64,000 nucleotides of DNA from Mucilaginibacter aurantiaciroseus (GTDB taxonomy: Bacteria > Bacteroidota > Bacteroidia > Sphingobacteriales > Sphingobacteriaceae): NCBI RefSeq assembly GCF_024055595.1, contig NZ_JAMXOF010000004.1:62001-126000 (forward strand). Direction: 5' to 3'. Made by a program: the position numbers and the translations under genes. The notes under the pieces were generated by a model. It was not told the origin of the DNA and searched no databases. It was given only the letters and a program-made list of their open reading frames with translations. This document shows, in pieces, positions 9,381-17,656 of this stretch (positions are counted from its first letter, which is position 1; each line of letters opens with the position of its first letter).

Positions 9381-9562
9381 TATCCGCAAGGAGTAAAGTG
9401 GCCTCCATTATCGCAGCTGCCGCAACGGCCGGCATGGTCAGCCTCACAAAGTTGTTTCAGGGTCAGATCAGATCCGCCACCCTTAATTTGTTTCATTGTT
9501 TCTCGTGATAAACGACCGTTTTGAACTTCGTTTACAGTTTGGTTTTTTAAATAATTTTTCAT
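9380..9562 (-). CDS. GG-leader peptide, putative natural-product or bacteriocin-like precursor
   Basis: This 60-residue peptide has a charged leader ending RLSRETMKQIKGGG (Gly28-Gly30), matching the double-glycine leaders of Bacteroidota natural-product precursors (L-S-x-x-x-M-K-x-I-x-G-G). The ~30-residue core is rich in Cys and Gly, with Cys39, Cys47, Cys50 and Cys59. Cleavage after the GG by a peptidase-containing ABC transporter would be the classical route. No such transporter, radical-SAM enzyme or lanthipeptide synthetase lies in the window. It overlaps the membrane-protein gene by one base. The leader call is fairly firm; the fate of the core is unknown. Confidence 0.75.
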   Translation of the reverse strand: MKNYLKNQTVNEVQNGRLSRETMKQIKGGGSDLTLKQLCEADHAGRCGSCDNGGHFTPCG

Positions 9563-9697
9563 GATAGTAGAATTAGATTTGTTTAGCTAATATAAGAATT
9601 TATAACTAATACAAAAAAAAATGCCAAAAGGTTTATTCACACTTAAAGTATTTATTATAAAAAAGATATACAAGCCTATAATTAACCGCAACACATA

Positions 9698-10549
9698 CTA
9701 CATATTTAAACTTAAATACTGTTTAGGATTAACGGGTTGCCCGTTCCTGCGGATCTCGTAATGCAGGTGCGGCCCGGTTGAGCGGCCCGTTGAACCAACT
9801 TTGCCTATCAAATCGCCCACGGTTACGCGTTGGCCTTCTTTCACATTAATTTTGGATAAGTGCCCATACCATGTTTCGATATTATTAGCATGGCGTATTT
9901 TAATACAATTGCCATAACCGCCTGCTTTGCCTGCAAATACTACTTTGCCACTTGCGGTACATTTAACCGGGTCGCCTTGGTGGCCCGAAAAATCTATGCC
10001 CGGATGAAATTCGTGCCCGCCAAAATCAAACGGATTACCGCGCGATCCAAAGAAAGAGGTGAATGAGCTTAGCCTTGGGTAGCCCATGGGAACATAAGCA
10101 ATATTGTTTACCAGTTTATCCAGGTAGTTACTAAAATCCGAATACAGTTTGGTATCGCTTTTTGGCTTCTCGCCAACGTTAAGGTTCCTGAACGGCAAAC
10201 CGCGCAACCCACGTTTGCTCATGTAGTTGTTTATCGTTTTAAGTTTTTCCTGGATATCCTGAATGTAGGATACTGCTTTGCTGCGGTTGCCTTCTTTTTC
10301 GGCATTTAACAGCAACGCATCCTGCGATTCCTTGTCTATCTGTCCTTGTAAAGCAACCACCTGCGATTGCAGCCTGCTGTTTTCCTGCCTTTGCGCTAAC
10401 GTTTTTGTGCTTAAGCGCGCTATGGCCGTCATCAATACCATCACGATGATCAATACTGCCGCTACGGTTACTTTTAACGAATTAAAGTGCCTGGCTTTTA
10501 CTTGTACAATGCGCGGCTGGGCGTTATTTTTTTTTGTAATAATTCCCAT
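9698..10549 (-). CDS. M23 family (LytM-type) membrane-anchored peptidase
   Basis: The 283-residue protein has a short cytoplasmic N-terminus, one membrane segment (~27-46), a coiled-coil stretch (~50-115) and a C-terminal M23 domain (~155-278). Zinc ligands are visible as His182 and Asp186 in HPGIDF and His263 in HLHYE, with His261 as the other conserved His. The active centre is complete, so it is likely an active endopeptidase cutting peptidoglycan cross-links rather than a degenerate activator. The topology places the enzyme in the periplasm. It is apparently monocistronic. Confidence 0.92.
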   Translation of the reverse strand: MGIITKKNNAQPRIVQVKARHFNSLKVTVAAVLIIVMVLMTAIARLSTKTLAQRQENSRLQSQVVALQGQIDKESQDALLLNAEKEGNRSKAVSYIQDIQEKLKTINNYMSKRGLRGLPFRNLNVGEKPKSDTKLYSDFSNYLDKLVNNIAYVPMGYPRLSSFTSFFGSRGNPFDFGGHEFHPGIDFSGHQGDPVKCTASGKVVFAGKAGGYGNCIKIRHANNIETWYGHLSKINVKEGQRVTVGDLIGKVGSTGRSTGPHLHYEIRRNGQPVNPKQYLSLNM

Positions 10550-10705
10550 ACCTAAATCTTAAATTTTAAGTTCATCATATAGTTTTAATTAGGGTTAAAA
10601 CATTTGGCATGCAATATAGCAATCTCCATTATAAATCCTGCTCGCCTACTCCCTTTCGCTATTATAACCGAAACGTCAATTATTACGGATTATTCTGATT
10701 GAGGG

Positions 10706-10734
10706 TTGTTTTTATTTTGAAATTGGTATTTTTG
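10706..10734 (+). promoter_or_regulatory. Promoter of the bacilliredoxin gene
   Basis: TTG at 10706-10708 and TATTTTTG at 10727-10734 are separated by 18 bases, matching the Bacteroidota layout TTG-N17-23-TAnnTTTG. The ATG lies 26 bases further on. Confidence 0.65.
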
Positions 10735-10760
10735 TGCTGACAATAAGCGAAGTAAAAATT

Positions 10761-11171
10761 ATGTACCCAGAATATTTAGTTGCCCCAATGAGGGAAGAAT
10801 TAACCAAAGTTGGTTTCGAAGAGTTAAAAGATGCTGATGCAGTTAATGCGGCTATTAAAGGCGAAGGAACTGTATTTGTAATGGTAAATTCGGTTTGTGG
10901 CTGTGCTGCTGCTAACGCGCGCCCTGCTGCACGTGCCGCTGCTGCTAACCAAAAACACCCCGACCGTTTGGTTACTGTTTTTGCCGGTATGGAAACCGAG
11001 GCGGTTAATGCTGCCCGTAACCTGATGCTGCCTTACCCTCCGTCATCGCCATCAATGGCTTTGTTTAAAGATGGCAAACTGGTGCACATTATAGAGCGCC
11101 ACCAAATTGAAGGCCGTCCTGCACAAATGATTGCTGATAACCTGATTGGCGCATTTGAGCAATATTGCTAA
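10761..11171 (+). CDS. BrxA/BrxB family bacilliredoxin-like protein
   Basis: The 136-residue protein belongs to the YphP/YqiW (BrxA/BrxB) family, with a thioredoxin-like fold and a Cys-Gly-Cys active site. Here that is Cys46-Gly-Cys48 in MVNSVCGCAA, followed by the usual ANARP, and with PPSSPSMALFKDG near the C-terminus. In Firmicutes these proteins reduce bacillithiol-protein mixed disulfides; whether this organism makes bacillithiol cannot be seen here. I chose the ATG at 10761 (MYPEYLVAPMREEL), which matches family N-termini and follows a good promoter. A GTG nine codons upstream sits in the promoter itself. Confidence 0.93.
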   Translation: MYPEYLVAPMREELTKVGFEELKDADAVNAAIKGEGTVFVMVNSVCGCAAANARPAARAAAANQKHPDRLVTVFAGMETEAVNAARNLMLPYPPSSPSMALFKDGKLVHIIERHQIEGRPAQMIADNLIGAFEQYC

Positions 11172-11177
11172 TTAGAG

Positions 11178-11195
11178 CCCCTATAGCTATAGGGG
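11178..11195. repeat. Perfect 18-bp palindrome downstream of bacilliredoxin gene
   Basis: CCCCTATAGCTATAGGGG is a perfect inverted repeat just after the stop codon. It may fold as an RNA 3' hairpin; no T-run follows, and the proper terminator is at 11235-11271. Confidence 0.6.
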
Positions 11196-11234
11196 AGAGA
11201 TTTGTGATTAGAGATTAGTCTTTGACATTTATAT

Positions 11235-11271
11235 AAAAAAGGGTTCGATATTAACTATCGAACCCTTTTTT
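11235..11271. terminator. Bidirectional intrinsic terminator
   Basis: AAAAAAGGGTTCGATA and TATCGAACCCTTTTTT are perfect 16-base arms around a 5-nt loop, giving U-tracts in both directions. It separates the bacilliredoxin gene from the convergent gene at 11286. Confidence 0.9.
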
Positions 11272-11285
11272 GTCATGCAACATTT

Positions 11286-11918
11286 TTACTTTGCGTCGGT
11301 TATTTTCAAATTTTTCCAGTCGCCGGGCGAGCCATTGCCAACCCAGTAGCCAATTTTGGTGCCGCCTGTGTTTACCAATGGTTCAACTATCAGTATCGCC
11401 TTTTGCATCCCGTTCACATAAATATTTACATTTTTTGTGCTGATGGTAATACGTACATGCAACCATCCGTTAGGATTCGGCGCGGGCACAACCGCTTGCT
11501 CATATTTGTTAGGGAATTTCTCTCGCAATATGGGCCAGTCGTATTTTGGCGAGGCGATGTATTGTACGCCGTGGCTTCTCCTTACTGCTTCATCAGCCTT
11601 AAAATTAAACGGCCTAAAGTATACGCATTCGTAAGTGCTGTCGTTTAACCCATGGTAAGCTATCCCCACAAAGCTGCCCTGTAATTTATCATTTCCTTTA
11701 ACATCAAACTCAATAGTGCCACTTTTAAATTTCCTGTTATTTATCCAGGCGAAACCGGCATTATTAGCCTCATCAAGATGCAGGCTGCCATCGGTATCAA
11801 AACTCACCTTGCGGTTAATAATAGTCAGGTCGCTTACTTTTGGCGGTGCCATTTGGGCAAAGCAGTTGGTAGCAAACAGCGTAGCTACGGCAAGGAATAG
11901 CGTTTTATATATTCTCAT
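11286..11918 (-). CDS. Secreted concanavalin-like (DUF1080/LamG-type) domain protein
   Basis: The 210-residue protein has a signal peptide (MRIYKTLFLAVATLFATNCFA) and one beta-sandwich domain of the concanavalin A-like type (GTIEFDVKGND, GWLHVRITISTKNVNIYVNG, TKIGYWVGNGSPGDWKNLKI). The last phrases match DUF1080/3-keto-disaccharide hydrolase-like and glucanase-like folds, but I see no clear catalytic residues. A carbohydrate-binding or weakly characterised hydrolase role is inferred. It is separated by 58 bases from the permease gene upstream on the same strand and may be read from it. Confidence 0.68.
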   Translation of the reverse strand: MRIYKTLFLAVATLFATNCFAQMAPPKVSDLTIINRKVSFDTDGSLHLDEANNAGFAWINNRKFKSGTIEFDVKGNDKLQGSFVGIAYHGLNDSTYECVYFRPFNFKADEAVRRSHGVQYIASPKYDWPILREKFPNKYEQAVVPAPNPNGWLHVRITISTKNVNIYVNGMQKAILIVEPLVNTGGTKIGYWVGNGSPGDWKNLKITDAK

Positions 11919-11976
11919 CGACGATGATAATATATAATTTCTTGATTTATGACTATTGCAATCTTGATTACCTTCC

Positions 11977-14382
11977 TTATTCTGTTTTTAAACTTTTTAC
12001 CGGGTTGGTAAGCGCGGCTTTTATGCTTTGGTAGCTTACCGTTAGTACCGTTATGCCGATGGCCCCAACAGCGGTCAGCACAAAGATCCACCAGGAAAGC
12101 TCGGTGCGGTATTTATAATCCTGCAGCCAGCCGTGCATAAAGTAATAGGCCGTCGGGATGGCTATTAGCAGGGAAATACTTACCAGGATGATAAAATCTG
12201 TCGACATTAATCGCCAAAGGCTAAATACCGATGCGCCCAGCACTTTGCGAACGCCAATCTCTTTAATGCGCTGCTCGGCCATAAAGGATGCCATACCGAA
12301 CAAGCCCATACAGCTTATAAAGATGGCCAGCAAGGTAAAGAAACCCGCCAATTTGCCTACGCGTTCTTCATTCGCGAACTTCTTATTGTACTCGTCATCG
12401 GTAAATTTATAATCGAACGGGCTTCCGGGATCGTATCTTTTAAATACGCTTTCAATCTTAGCCAGCGCGTCGGGGGTGCTCACGCTTGCTTTTAAGCGGA
12501 TATCAACTACACCACCCTCTAACCTCTTGCTTATTGTAAATATGCTTGGCTTTACCGGCTCGTACGGCGACGACATCACCATATCTTTTACCACACCTAT
12601 CACTTTGTATTTTTCGCCCCAGTTGATAATTTCACCTACCGGATGTTTAAAGTTCATGAATTTTGCGGCCGATTCGTTCAGGATCATCGCGTTAGAATCA
12701 CTTACAAACGCTCTTGAAAAATCGCGACCGTCTACAACATTCCATTTAGCCACTTTACCAAATTCGTGCGTTACGCCGATGGTGCCAAAATCGTCCTGCA
12801 GATCGGGCGCTTTGCCGCGCCAGTTAAGGCCGCTGCTGTTAGAGTATACACCCGTTAGCGGACTACCCGATTCGGCCATCTCATCAATAACACCGCTTTG
12901 CAAAAGATCGTTACGTACGGCAGCAAAGTTTTTATGGATATCGTCTGATTTCATGTTCATCTGCAGCAAACCGGTACGCTCGTAACCTACTACCCGGTTC
13001 TTGGTGTGCTGCACCTGTAAGAATACCACGATGGTACCGATGATCAGCGTAACCGAAACCGTAAATTGTAACACCACCAGGATCTTGCGCGGCAATGCTG
13101 CAAAACGGCCTGCCTTGAAAGTGCCTTTCAAAACTTTTATCGGCTGGAACGACGACAGGTAAAACGCGGGATAGCTACCTGCGATTATACCGGTAAGCAG
13201 GCTAAAGCCTAACCCCATCAACCAAAATACCGGGTTTGCCCAAAGCACGCCCATTGTTTTATTGGCAACCTGGTTAAACCAAGGTAATATTAGCAGCACC
13301 AATACTATCGATAAGATAAATGCCAAGGCTACGATCATTAACGACTCGCTGAAGAACTGGGCTATCAGCTGGCTGCGTAACGAGCCTACGGTTTTACGGA
13401 TGCCTACTTCCTTGGCGCGTTTCTCTGACCGGGCGGTGCTCAGGTTCATGAAATTGATACAGGCCAGCAGTAACACAAAGGTGCCGATGATGCCAAACAT
13501 CCAGATGAATTGAATAGCGCCGCCGGTGTTTACACCGTCTTTAAATTCGCTGCGCAGGTGCCATTTATCCATCGGGTGTAAAAACACCACCGGTTTAAAT
13601 GAAGCGCCAACCTTGTCGCCTGCCAGCGCAATATTCTTTAGTTTTAACCCTGCGATGCGGGCATTAACCTTGTTAATATCAGCTTTATCATTAAGCTGCG
13701 CAAAGATCTGGAACGAGTTGTTCCCCCATTGGGTTGAGGCCCTTTTAACCCAGTCTTGTGAAGACATATAAAGATCCCAGGGCATAATAATATACAACTC
13801 GTTAAAGGTAGAGTTATGCGCAATATCTTCATAAACCCCGGTAACTTTTATCAGTTCCTTATTATCAAGCTTAAGTGTTTTGTTCAGCGGGTCTTCCGTT
13901 CCGAATATGGCTTTAGCCACTTTATCGGATAACATGATCGATGATGGATCTGACAAGCCTGCACGCGTACCTTTCAGCATCTTTAACGAAAGCATCTCGG
14001 GGCCATCAGCCTGCATAAAGCTGCCTTGCTGGGTTATCTTTTTATCGCCCAAGGCCAGGATATGGTCGTAGTTCCAGCTGCATAATATGGTATACTTAAA
14101 ATCTTTATCCTTGCCGGTATAATCCTGTTTAAGCATGGTGCCCAAAGGGATAGGCATAGCGGTTTGGCTGCCCACTTTGCCGTTAAAGGTTTGGTGCTGC
14201 CATACCTGTACAATCCTTTCGTGATTCTGAAAGTTTTTATCGTAGGATAATTCGTCCCAGATCCAAAGCCCGATAAGTATAGCCACCGCCATACCAACCG
14301 ACAGGCCGGTTACATTTATAAAAGTATGTGCCTTATTTTTAGTAAGGTTACGCCACGAGATCTTGAGGTAGTTTCTGAACAT
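11977..14382 (-). CDS. MacB/FtsX-type ABC transporter permease
   Basis: The 801-residue protein has the duplicated permease architecture common in Bacteroidota. It has an N-terminal membrane segment (~21-43, after MFRNYLKISWRNLTKNK), a MacB-like periplasmic domain, three segments of a first FtsX domain (~285-405), a further segment near 430, a second periplasmic domain, and a C-terminal FtsX domain with the hallmark RIKEIGVRKVLGAS. It lacks an ATP-binding domain and no ATPase gene is adjacent, so it must work with one encoded elsewhere. Substrates of this family (peptides, lipoproteins, toxins) cannot be predicted. Palindromes at 14404-14433 and 14507-14526 lie in its upstream region. Confidence 0.9.
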   Translation of the reverse strand: MFRNYLKISWRNLTKNKAHTFINVTGLSVGMAVAILIGLWIWDELSYDKNFQNHERIVQVWQHQTFNGKVGSQTAMPIPLGTMLKQDYTGKDKDFKYTILCSWNYDHILALGDKKITQQGSFMQADGPEMLSLKMLKGTRAGLSDPSSIMLSDKVAKAIFGTEDPLNKTLKLDNKELIKVTGVYEDIAHNSTFNELYIIMPWDLYMSSQDWVKRASTQWGNNSFQIFAQLNDKADINKVNARIAGLKLKNIALAGDKVGASFKPVVFLHPMDKWHLRSEFKDGVNTGGAIQFIWMFGIIGTFVLLLACINFMNLSTARSEKRAKEVGIRKTVGSLRSQLIAQFFSESLMIVALAFILSIVLVLLILPWFNQVANKTMGVLWANPVFWLMGLGFSLLTGIIAGSYPAFYLSSFQPIKVLKGTFKAGRFAALPRKILVVLQFTVSVTLIIGTIVVFLQVQHTKNRVVGYERTGLLQMNMKSDDIHKNFAAVRNDLLQSGVIDEMAESGSPLTGVYSNSSGLNWRGKAPDLQDDFGTIGVTHEFGKVAKWNVVDGRDFSRAFVSDSNAMILNESAAKFMNFKHPVGEIINWGEKYKVIGVVKDMVMSSPYEPVKPSIFTISKRLEGGVVDIRLKASVSTPDALAKIESVFKRYDPGSPFDYKFTDDEYNKKFANEERVGKLAGFFTLLAIFISCMGLFGMASFMAEQRIKEIGVRKVLGASVFSLWRLMSTDFIILVSISLLIAIPTAYYFMHGWLQDYKYRTELSWWIFVLTAVGAIGITVLTVSYQSIKAALTNPVKSLKTE

Positions 14383-14403
14383 GACAGTTTAAGTTTAGTT
14401 GGC

Positions 14404-14433
14404 AATGCTTAGCAAGCTTGCTTGCTAAGCATT
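14404..14433. repeat. Perfect 13-bp inverted repeat in permease leader region
   Basis: AATGCTTAGCAAG and CTTGCTAAGCATT flank a 4-nt spacer, 22 bases upstream of the permease ATG. As RNA it would be a strong hairpin in the 5' leader. No U-tract follows on the minus strand, so it is more likely an operator or a leader structure than a terminator. Confidence 0.6.
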
Positions 14434-14506
14434 ATATATCATAACATACGTGCCAACTTCACAAAAAACTGATTGTCAAATATTTAATATTAATAAATAT
14501 CTTAAA

Positions 14507-14526
14507 ACCGTTCGTAAACGAACGGT
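14507..14526. promoter_or_regulatory. Candidate operator palindrome upstream of permease
   Basis: ACCGTTCG and CGAACGGT flank a TAAA spacer, a perfect 8-bp inverted repeat typical in size of a dimeric repressor site. It lies ~125 bases upstream of the permease start. The cognate regulator is unknown. Confidence 0.45.
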
Positions 14527-14647
14527 AAGGTGTTCGGTTATAAGCAATTAATTGTGAAGGATTTGCTATATTGTGGTGAGCACAAAATTGGGATCGATAG
14601 TTTGACTACTGACATTGTAACGCCACCATTTAAGATCAGGATAACCG

Positions 14648-16024
14648 CTACCTTAGTTCCTTTATTTTTACATTCCGATAATCCACATCAAAGCCGTGGT
14701 CTTGCAGCAGGATGTGGCCTTGTTTGGCCTCGCCAAAATCTTTCCAAGTTTTGTATTTGCTGATGGCTACCAGGTCGCGGTATTCCTTCGAGGCGCGATC
14801 GTACTCCAAAACCTTCACGCCATTCAAATAATGGGTAACATGATTATTTGGTGATACTACTATCCGTCCAATATTCCACGCACCTATCGGATGGACGAAC
14901 CGGGGCTGTTTTTTGGACGGAATTAGGTCATATAAGGACGCTAATGTACGGTCGCCATCCCTGCCCAATTTGGCATCGGGGTGTACGGCATCATCCAAAA
15001 CCTGGTACTCCAAACCAATAGCCGAGCCAACAGTTTTCTCTGATAAGGTCACAAAATACTTAACCCCGCTGTTGGCCCCCTTACTCATCCTAAACTCAAA
15101 CGACATATCGAAAGTGGCGTACTGTCCGTCGGTAATAATGTCACCTCCGTTGGCAGCCTCACCGCCGTTAGCCCCTATAACCGATAGCATACCACCCTCA
15201 ACTTTCCACCCTTTAGCCGGGAACATGATGGATGACGCACTGCGCCATCCATCATGTGTTTTGCCATCAAAAAGCAGTTTCCAGCCATCTTGTTTTTCGT
15301 AGGCTGATAGTACGTTTTGTTGCAGATTTACTACATACACATCTTTGGCAAACACTTTGGGTTGTAGGTTAGTAGTCTTAATTTGAATATTTTTAAAGAA
15401 GATCTTTTTACCCGCTTGTTGCTCATTATCAATGGCATGTACCTGCAAACCGATGAAACCTTTGGTATCCACCGTATCAACCACATAAGCGGTAGCCACG
15501 CCGTTTACCCAGGTTTTGGTGGTGTTGCCAATGCATTCAATTATGATGTGGTTAAACTCGCCATTCTTCCAGGCAGATTGTGCCGGGGCGTTTAAGTCCA
15601 TTGGGTATAGCCAGTCGCGGCGCCCCTCATCGTAAATGCCGCCTGTCCACTTGCGGTCGCTGGGATCAATCTCGCATTGGCGGCCATAAACCAGGCCTTT
15701 ACCTTCGTGCCCTGCGGGGTTGTAATGGCTGCGTGTTTGGATGCCAGAGTTGGTTAACGTGCTTTCTGTTTTAGCATCCAGCTCTAATATAAAGTCGCCG
15801 TATTCCTTTTTAGTCACCAAAAAGGTATTGCCGCTGTTGAGCACCGCGGTGCCGGTAATGCCGCCGTTCTCTACCTTGTATTCGGCTTTGCCGGCCAGTA
15901 TTTTCCAGCCGTTAAGGTCTTTACCGTTAAACAAATTGGTATAACCCGCTTTAGTTTGTGCCGATGCGCTTTGTATGCCGGCGGCAACTGCCATAGCCAG
16001 TAGGTAAGTTTTTAAGTGTTTCAT
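14648..16024 (-). CDS. Secreted tandem DUF1080 (3-keto-disaccharide hydrolase-like) protein
   Basis: The 458-residue protein has a signal peptide (1-22) and two DUF1080 domains. The first (~27-215) begins LFNGKDLNGWKI and contains the conserved NSGIQTRSHY. The second (~245-458) begins LFDGKTHDGWRS and contains NSGVKYFVTL. DUF1080 proteins act on 3-keto-glycosides as hydrolases or lyases. The gene lies 21 bases after a Gfo/Idh/MocA oxidoreductase gene in the same direction, the usual partner that makes the 3-keto sugar. Predicted location is the periplasm or surface; the sugar substrate is unknown. Confidence 0.87.
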   Translation of the reverse strand: MKHLKTYLLAMAVAAGIQSASAQTKAGYTNLFNGKDLNGWKILAGKAEYKVENGGITGTAVLNSGNTFLVTKKEYGDFILELDAKTESTLTNSGIQTRSHYNPAGHEGKGLVYGRQCEIDPSDRKWTGGIYDEGRRDWLYPMDLNAPAQSAWKNGEFNHIIIECIGNTTKTWVNGVATAYVVDTVDTKGFIGLQVHAIDNEQQAGKKIFFKNIQIKTTNLQPKVFAKDVYVVNLQQNVLSAYEKQDGWKLLFDGKTHDGWRSASSIMFPAKGWKVEGGMLSVIGANGGEAANGGDIITDGQYATFDMSFEFRMSKGANSGVKYFVTLSEKTVGSAIGLEYQVLDDAVHPDAKLGRDGDRTLASLYDLIPSKKQPRFVHPIGAWNIGRIVVSPNNHVTHYLNGVKVLEYDRASKEYRDLVAISKYKTWKDFGEAKQGHILLQDHGFDVDYRNVKIKELR

Positions 16025-16045
16025 AATATGTATCAGGCTTATGTA

Positions 16046-17371
16046 TTAAACTTTTAAATTCCATCCGGGTTCGTACTCGCGGCCCCAAAGTTTGGCGGCG
16101 TCCACATCATGCAGGATGTGCCCGTTAGATGGGTCGAGGTTAAGCACCCGGCCTACTCTTTGGGCAATATTACCCAACTGCGGTATCAGGGTAGAACGGT
16201 GTCCGTTGATGATCGTCTGATTCAGTTTTTCATCGCCACGAATGGCATTTACAAAGTTTTGCAAGTGCACACGGTCCAACATCTCGGTTGGGCTAACCTT
16301 GTTTGATGCATCTACCGGGGTTTCGTCCTTAACTTCTTTCACCAGTTTATTATCGTAATCAAAAACCTGGTAGCCGTTGCCACCGCCGTAATTGATGGTG
16401 CCATGGTCGCCATAGAAAACTACACCACGGCCTACCCCTTCGGAGTTATAGCCATTACAGCTGCGGCCTTCCCATGATAGCGCCGTATTATTAGGGAAGT
16501 TGGCCAGGATTGTTTGCGTGTCGGGGGTTTCCCAATCATCCTTAAAAGCAAAACGCCCTCCCGATGAAGTAATCATATTCGGGAAATCGACACCCAGGCC
16601 CCAGCGCATTACGTCAATCTCGTGCGTGCCGTTGTTCAATGCTTCACCGGTGCCCCAGTTCCAATGCCAGTGCCAGTTGTAGTGGATGAGGTTATCTACA
16701 TAAGGCATGCGTGGTGCATAGCCCTGCCATAAATCGTAATTTAAGTTTGCGGGCACGGGCACTTGTTTACCTATACCAATGCTTTTGCGGTTGTTCACAT
16801 ACCATCCACGTGCAAAATATGCACGACCGATAATGCCGCTGTGCAGTTCGTTAACCATTTTTTGCACATTATCGAACGAACGGCGCTGGCTGCCCATTTG
16901 TACCAATCGGTTATACTTCGCGGCAGCGGCTATCGCCATTTCGCCTTCGTGCGGGTTATGGCTGCAGGGTTTTTCTACGTACACGTGTTTACCTGCCTGG
17001 CAGGCAAGGATAGTTGCGGGCGCGTGCCAATGGTCGGGCGCGGCAATTACCAGGGCATCCAAGTCTTTTTTTTCTAAAAGCTTACGCACATCGGTAATTC
17101 CCTGCGGCTTTTTGCCGGTTATTTTTTCAATTTCGGCGATGCATTTATTCATGGCGTTGCTGTCCACATCGCATATATAGCCAATCTCCACATCGGCCAA
17201 AGCGGCCAATTTCTGGGCAAGGAAGGCTCCCCGGCTATTAACGCCCATTACCCCTAACACTACTTTTTTGGCGGGCGATCCTTTATAAATGCCGGCCACG
17301 GCCAGGTTAGAGCCTATTAAAAAACTGGTGCCGGTTAGGGCCACATTTTGGATAAATTTTCTGCGTTGCAT
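16046..17371 (-). CDS. Tat-exported Gfo/Idh/MocA family oxidoreductase
   Basis: The 441-residue protein starts MQRRKFIQNVALTGTSFLIG, a twin-arginine signal, so it is exported folded with its cofactor. A Rossmann domain (KVVLGVMGVNSRG, VEKPCSHNP) is followed by the family's alpha/beta catalytic domain with GTHEIDVMRWGLG. NAD(H)-dependent oxidation or reduction of a sugar is expected. Together with the downstream DUF1080 gene (21-base gap) it fits the 3-keto-glycoside route of glycan breakdown described in Bacteroides. I chose the ATG at 17371; the frame extends 11 codons further, but that would hide the Tat signal. Confidence 0.88.
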   Translation of the reverse strand: MQRRKFIQNVALTGTSFLIGSNLAVAGIYKGSPAKKVVLGVMGVNSRGAFLAQKLAALADVEIGYICDVDSNAMNKCIAEIEKITGKKPQGITDVRKLLEKKDLDALVIAAPDHWHAPATILACQAGKHVYVEKPCSHNPHEGEMAIAAAAKYNRLVQMGSQRRSFDNVQKMVNELHSGIIGRAYFARGWYVNNRKSIGIGKQVPVPANLNYDLWQGYAPRMPYVDNLIHYNWHWHWNWGTGEALNNGTHEIDVMRWGLGVDFPNMITSSGGRFAFKDDWETPDTQTILANFPNNTALSWEGRSCNGYNSEGVGRGVVFYGDHGTINYGGGNGYQVFDYDNKLVKEVKDETPVDASNKVSPTEMLDRVHLQNFVNAIRGDEKLNQTIINGHRSTLIPQLGNIAQRVGRVLNLDPSNGHILHDVDAAKLWGREYEPGWNLKV

Positions 17372-17656
17372 AACAAATAGGTATTTGGTGATGTAAAAGC
17401 GCAATAATTGGTAATGGCTAATTTAGGAGTTTAATCTAACTTTGAGCTTAGTAACAACTTTATTACCCGAATTTTATGCCTCATCATCGCAATTGCAATT
17501 GGTTGAGGTCGCAGTATTCTCCTTTAAAAAGGAAGGCAGAGGCAGTGCCGGAGCAATTGCGTAAAAAAGGGATACTTACCTGTAACATTAATATTAGTTA
17601 GCCGTCTTAAATCAAATAAAAAACTAATACTTTAGCTTTATTATGCACGCATATCA

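Noticed and set aside
17405..17656. Possible small gene or promoter box before the M1 aminopeptidase (TACTTTAG near 17630)
   Set aside because: The box differs from TAnnTTTG at a key base and no frame of useful length is present.
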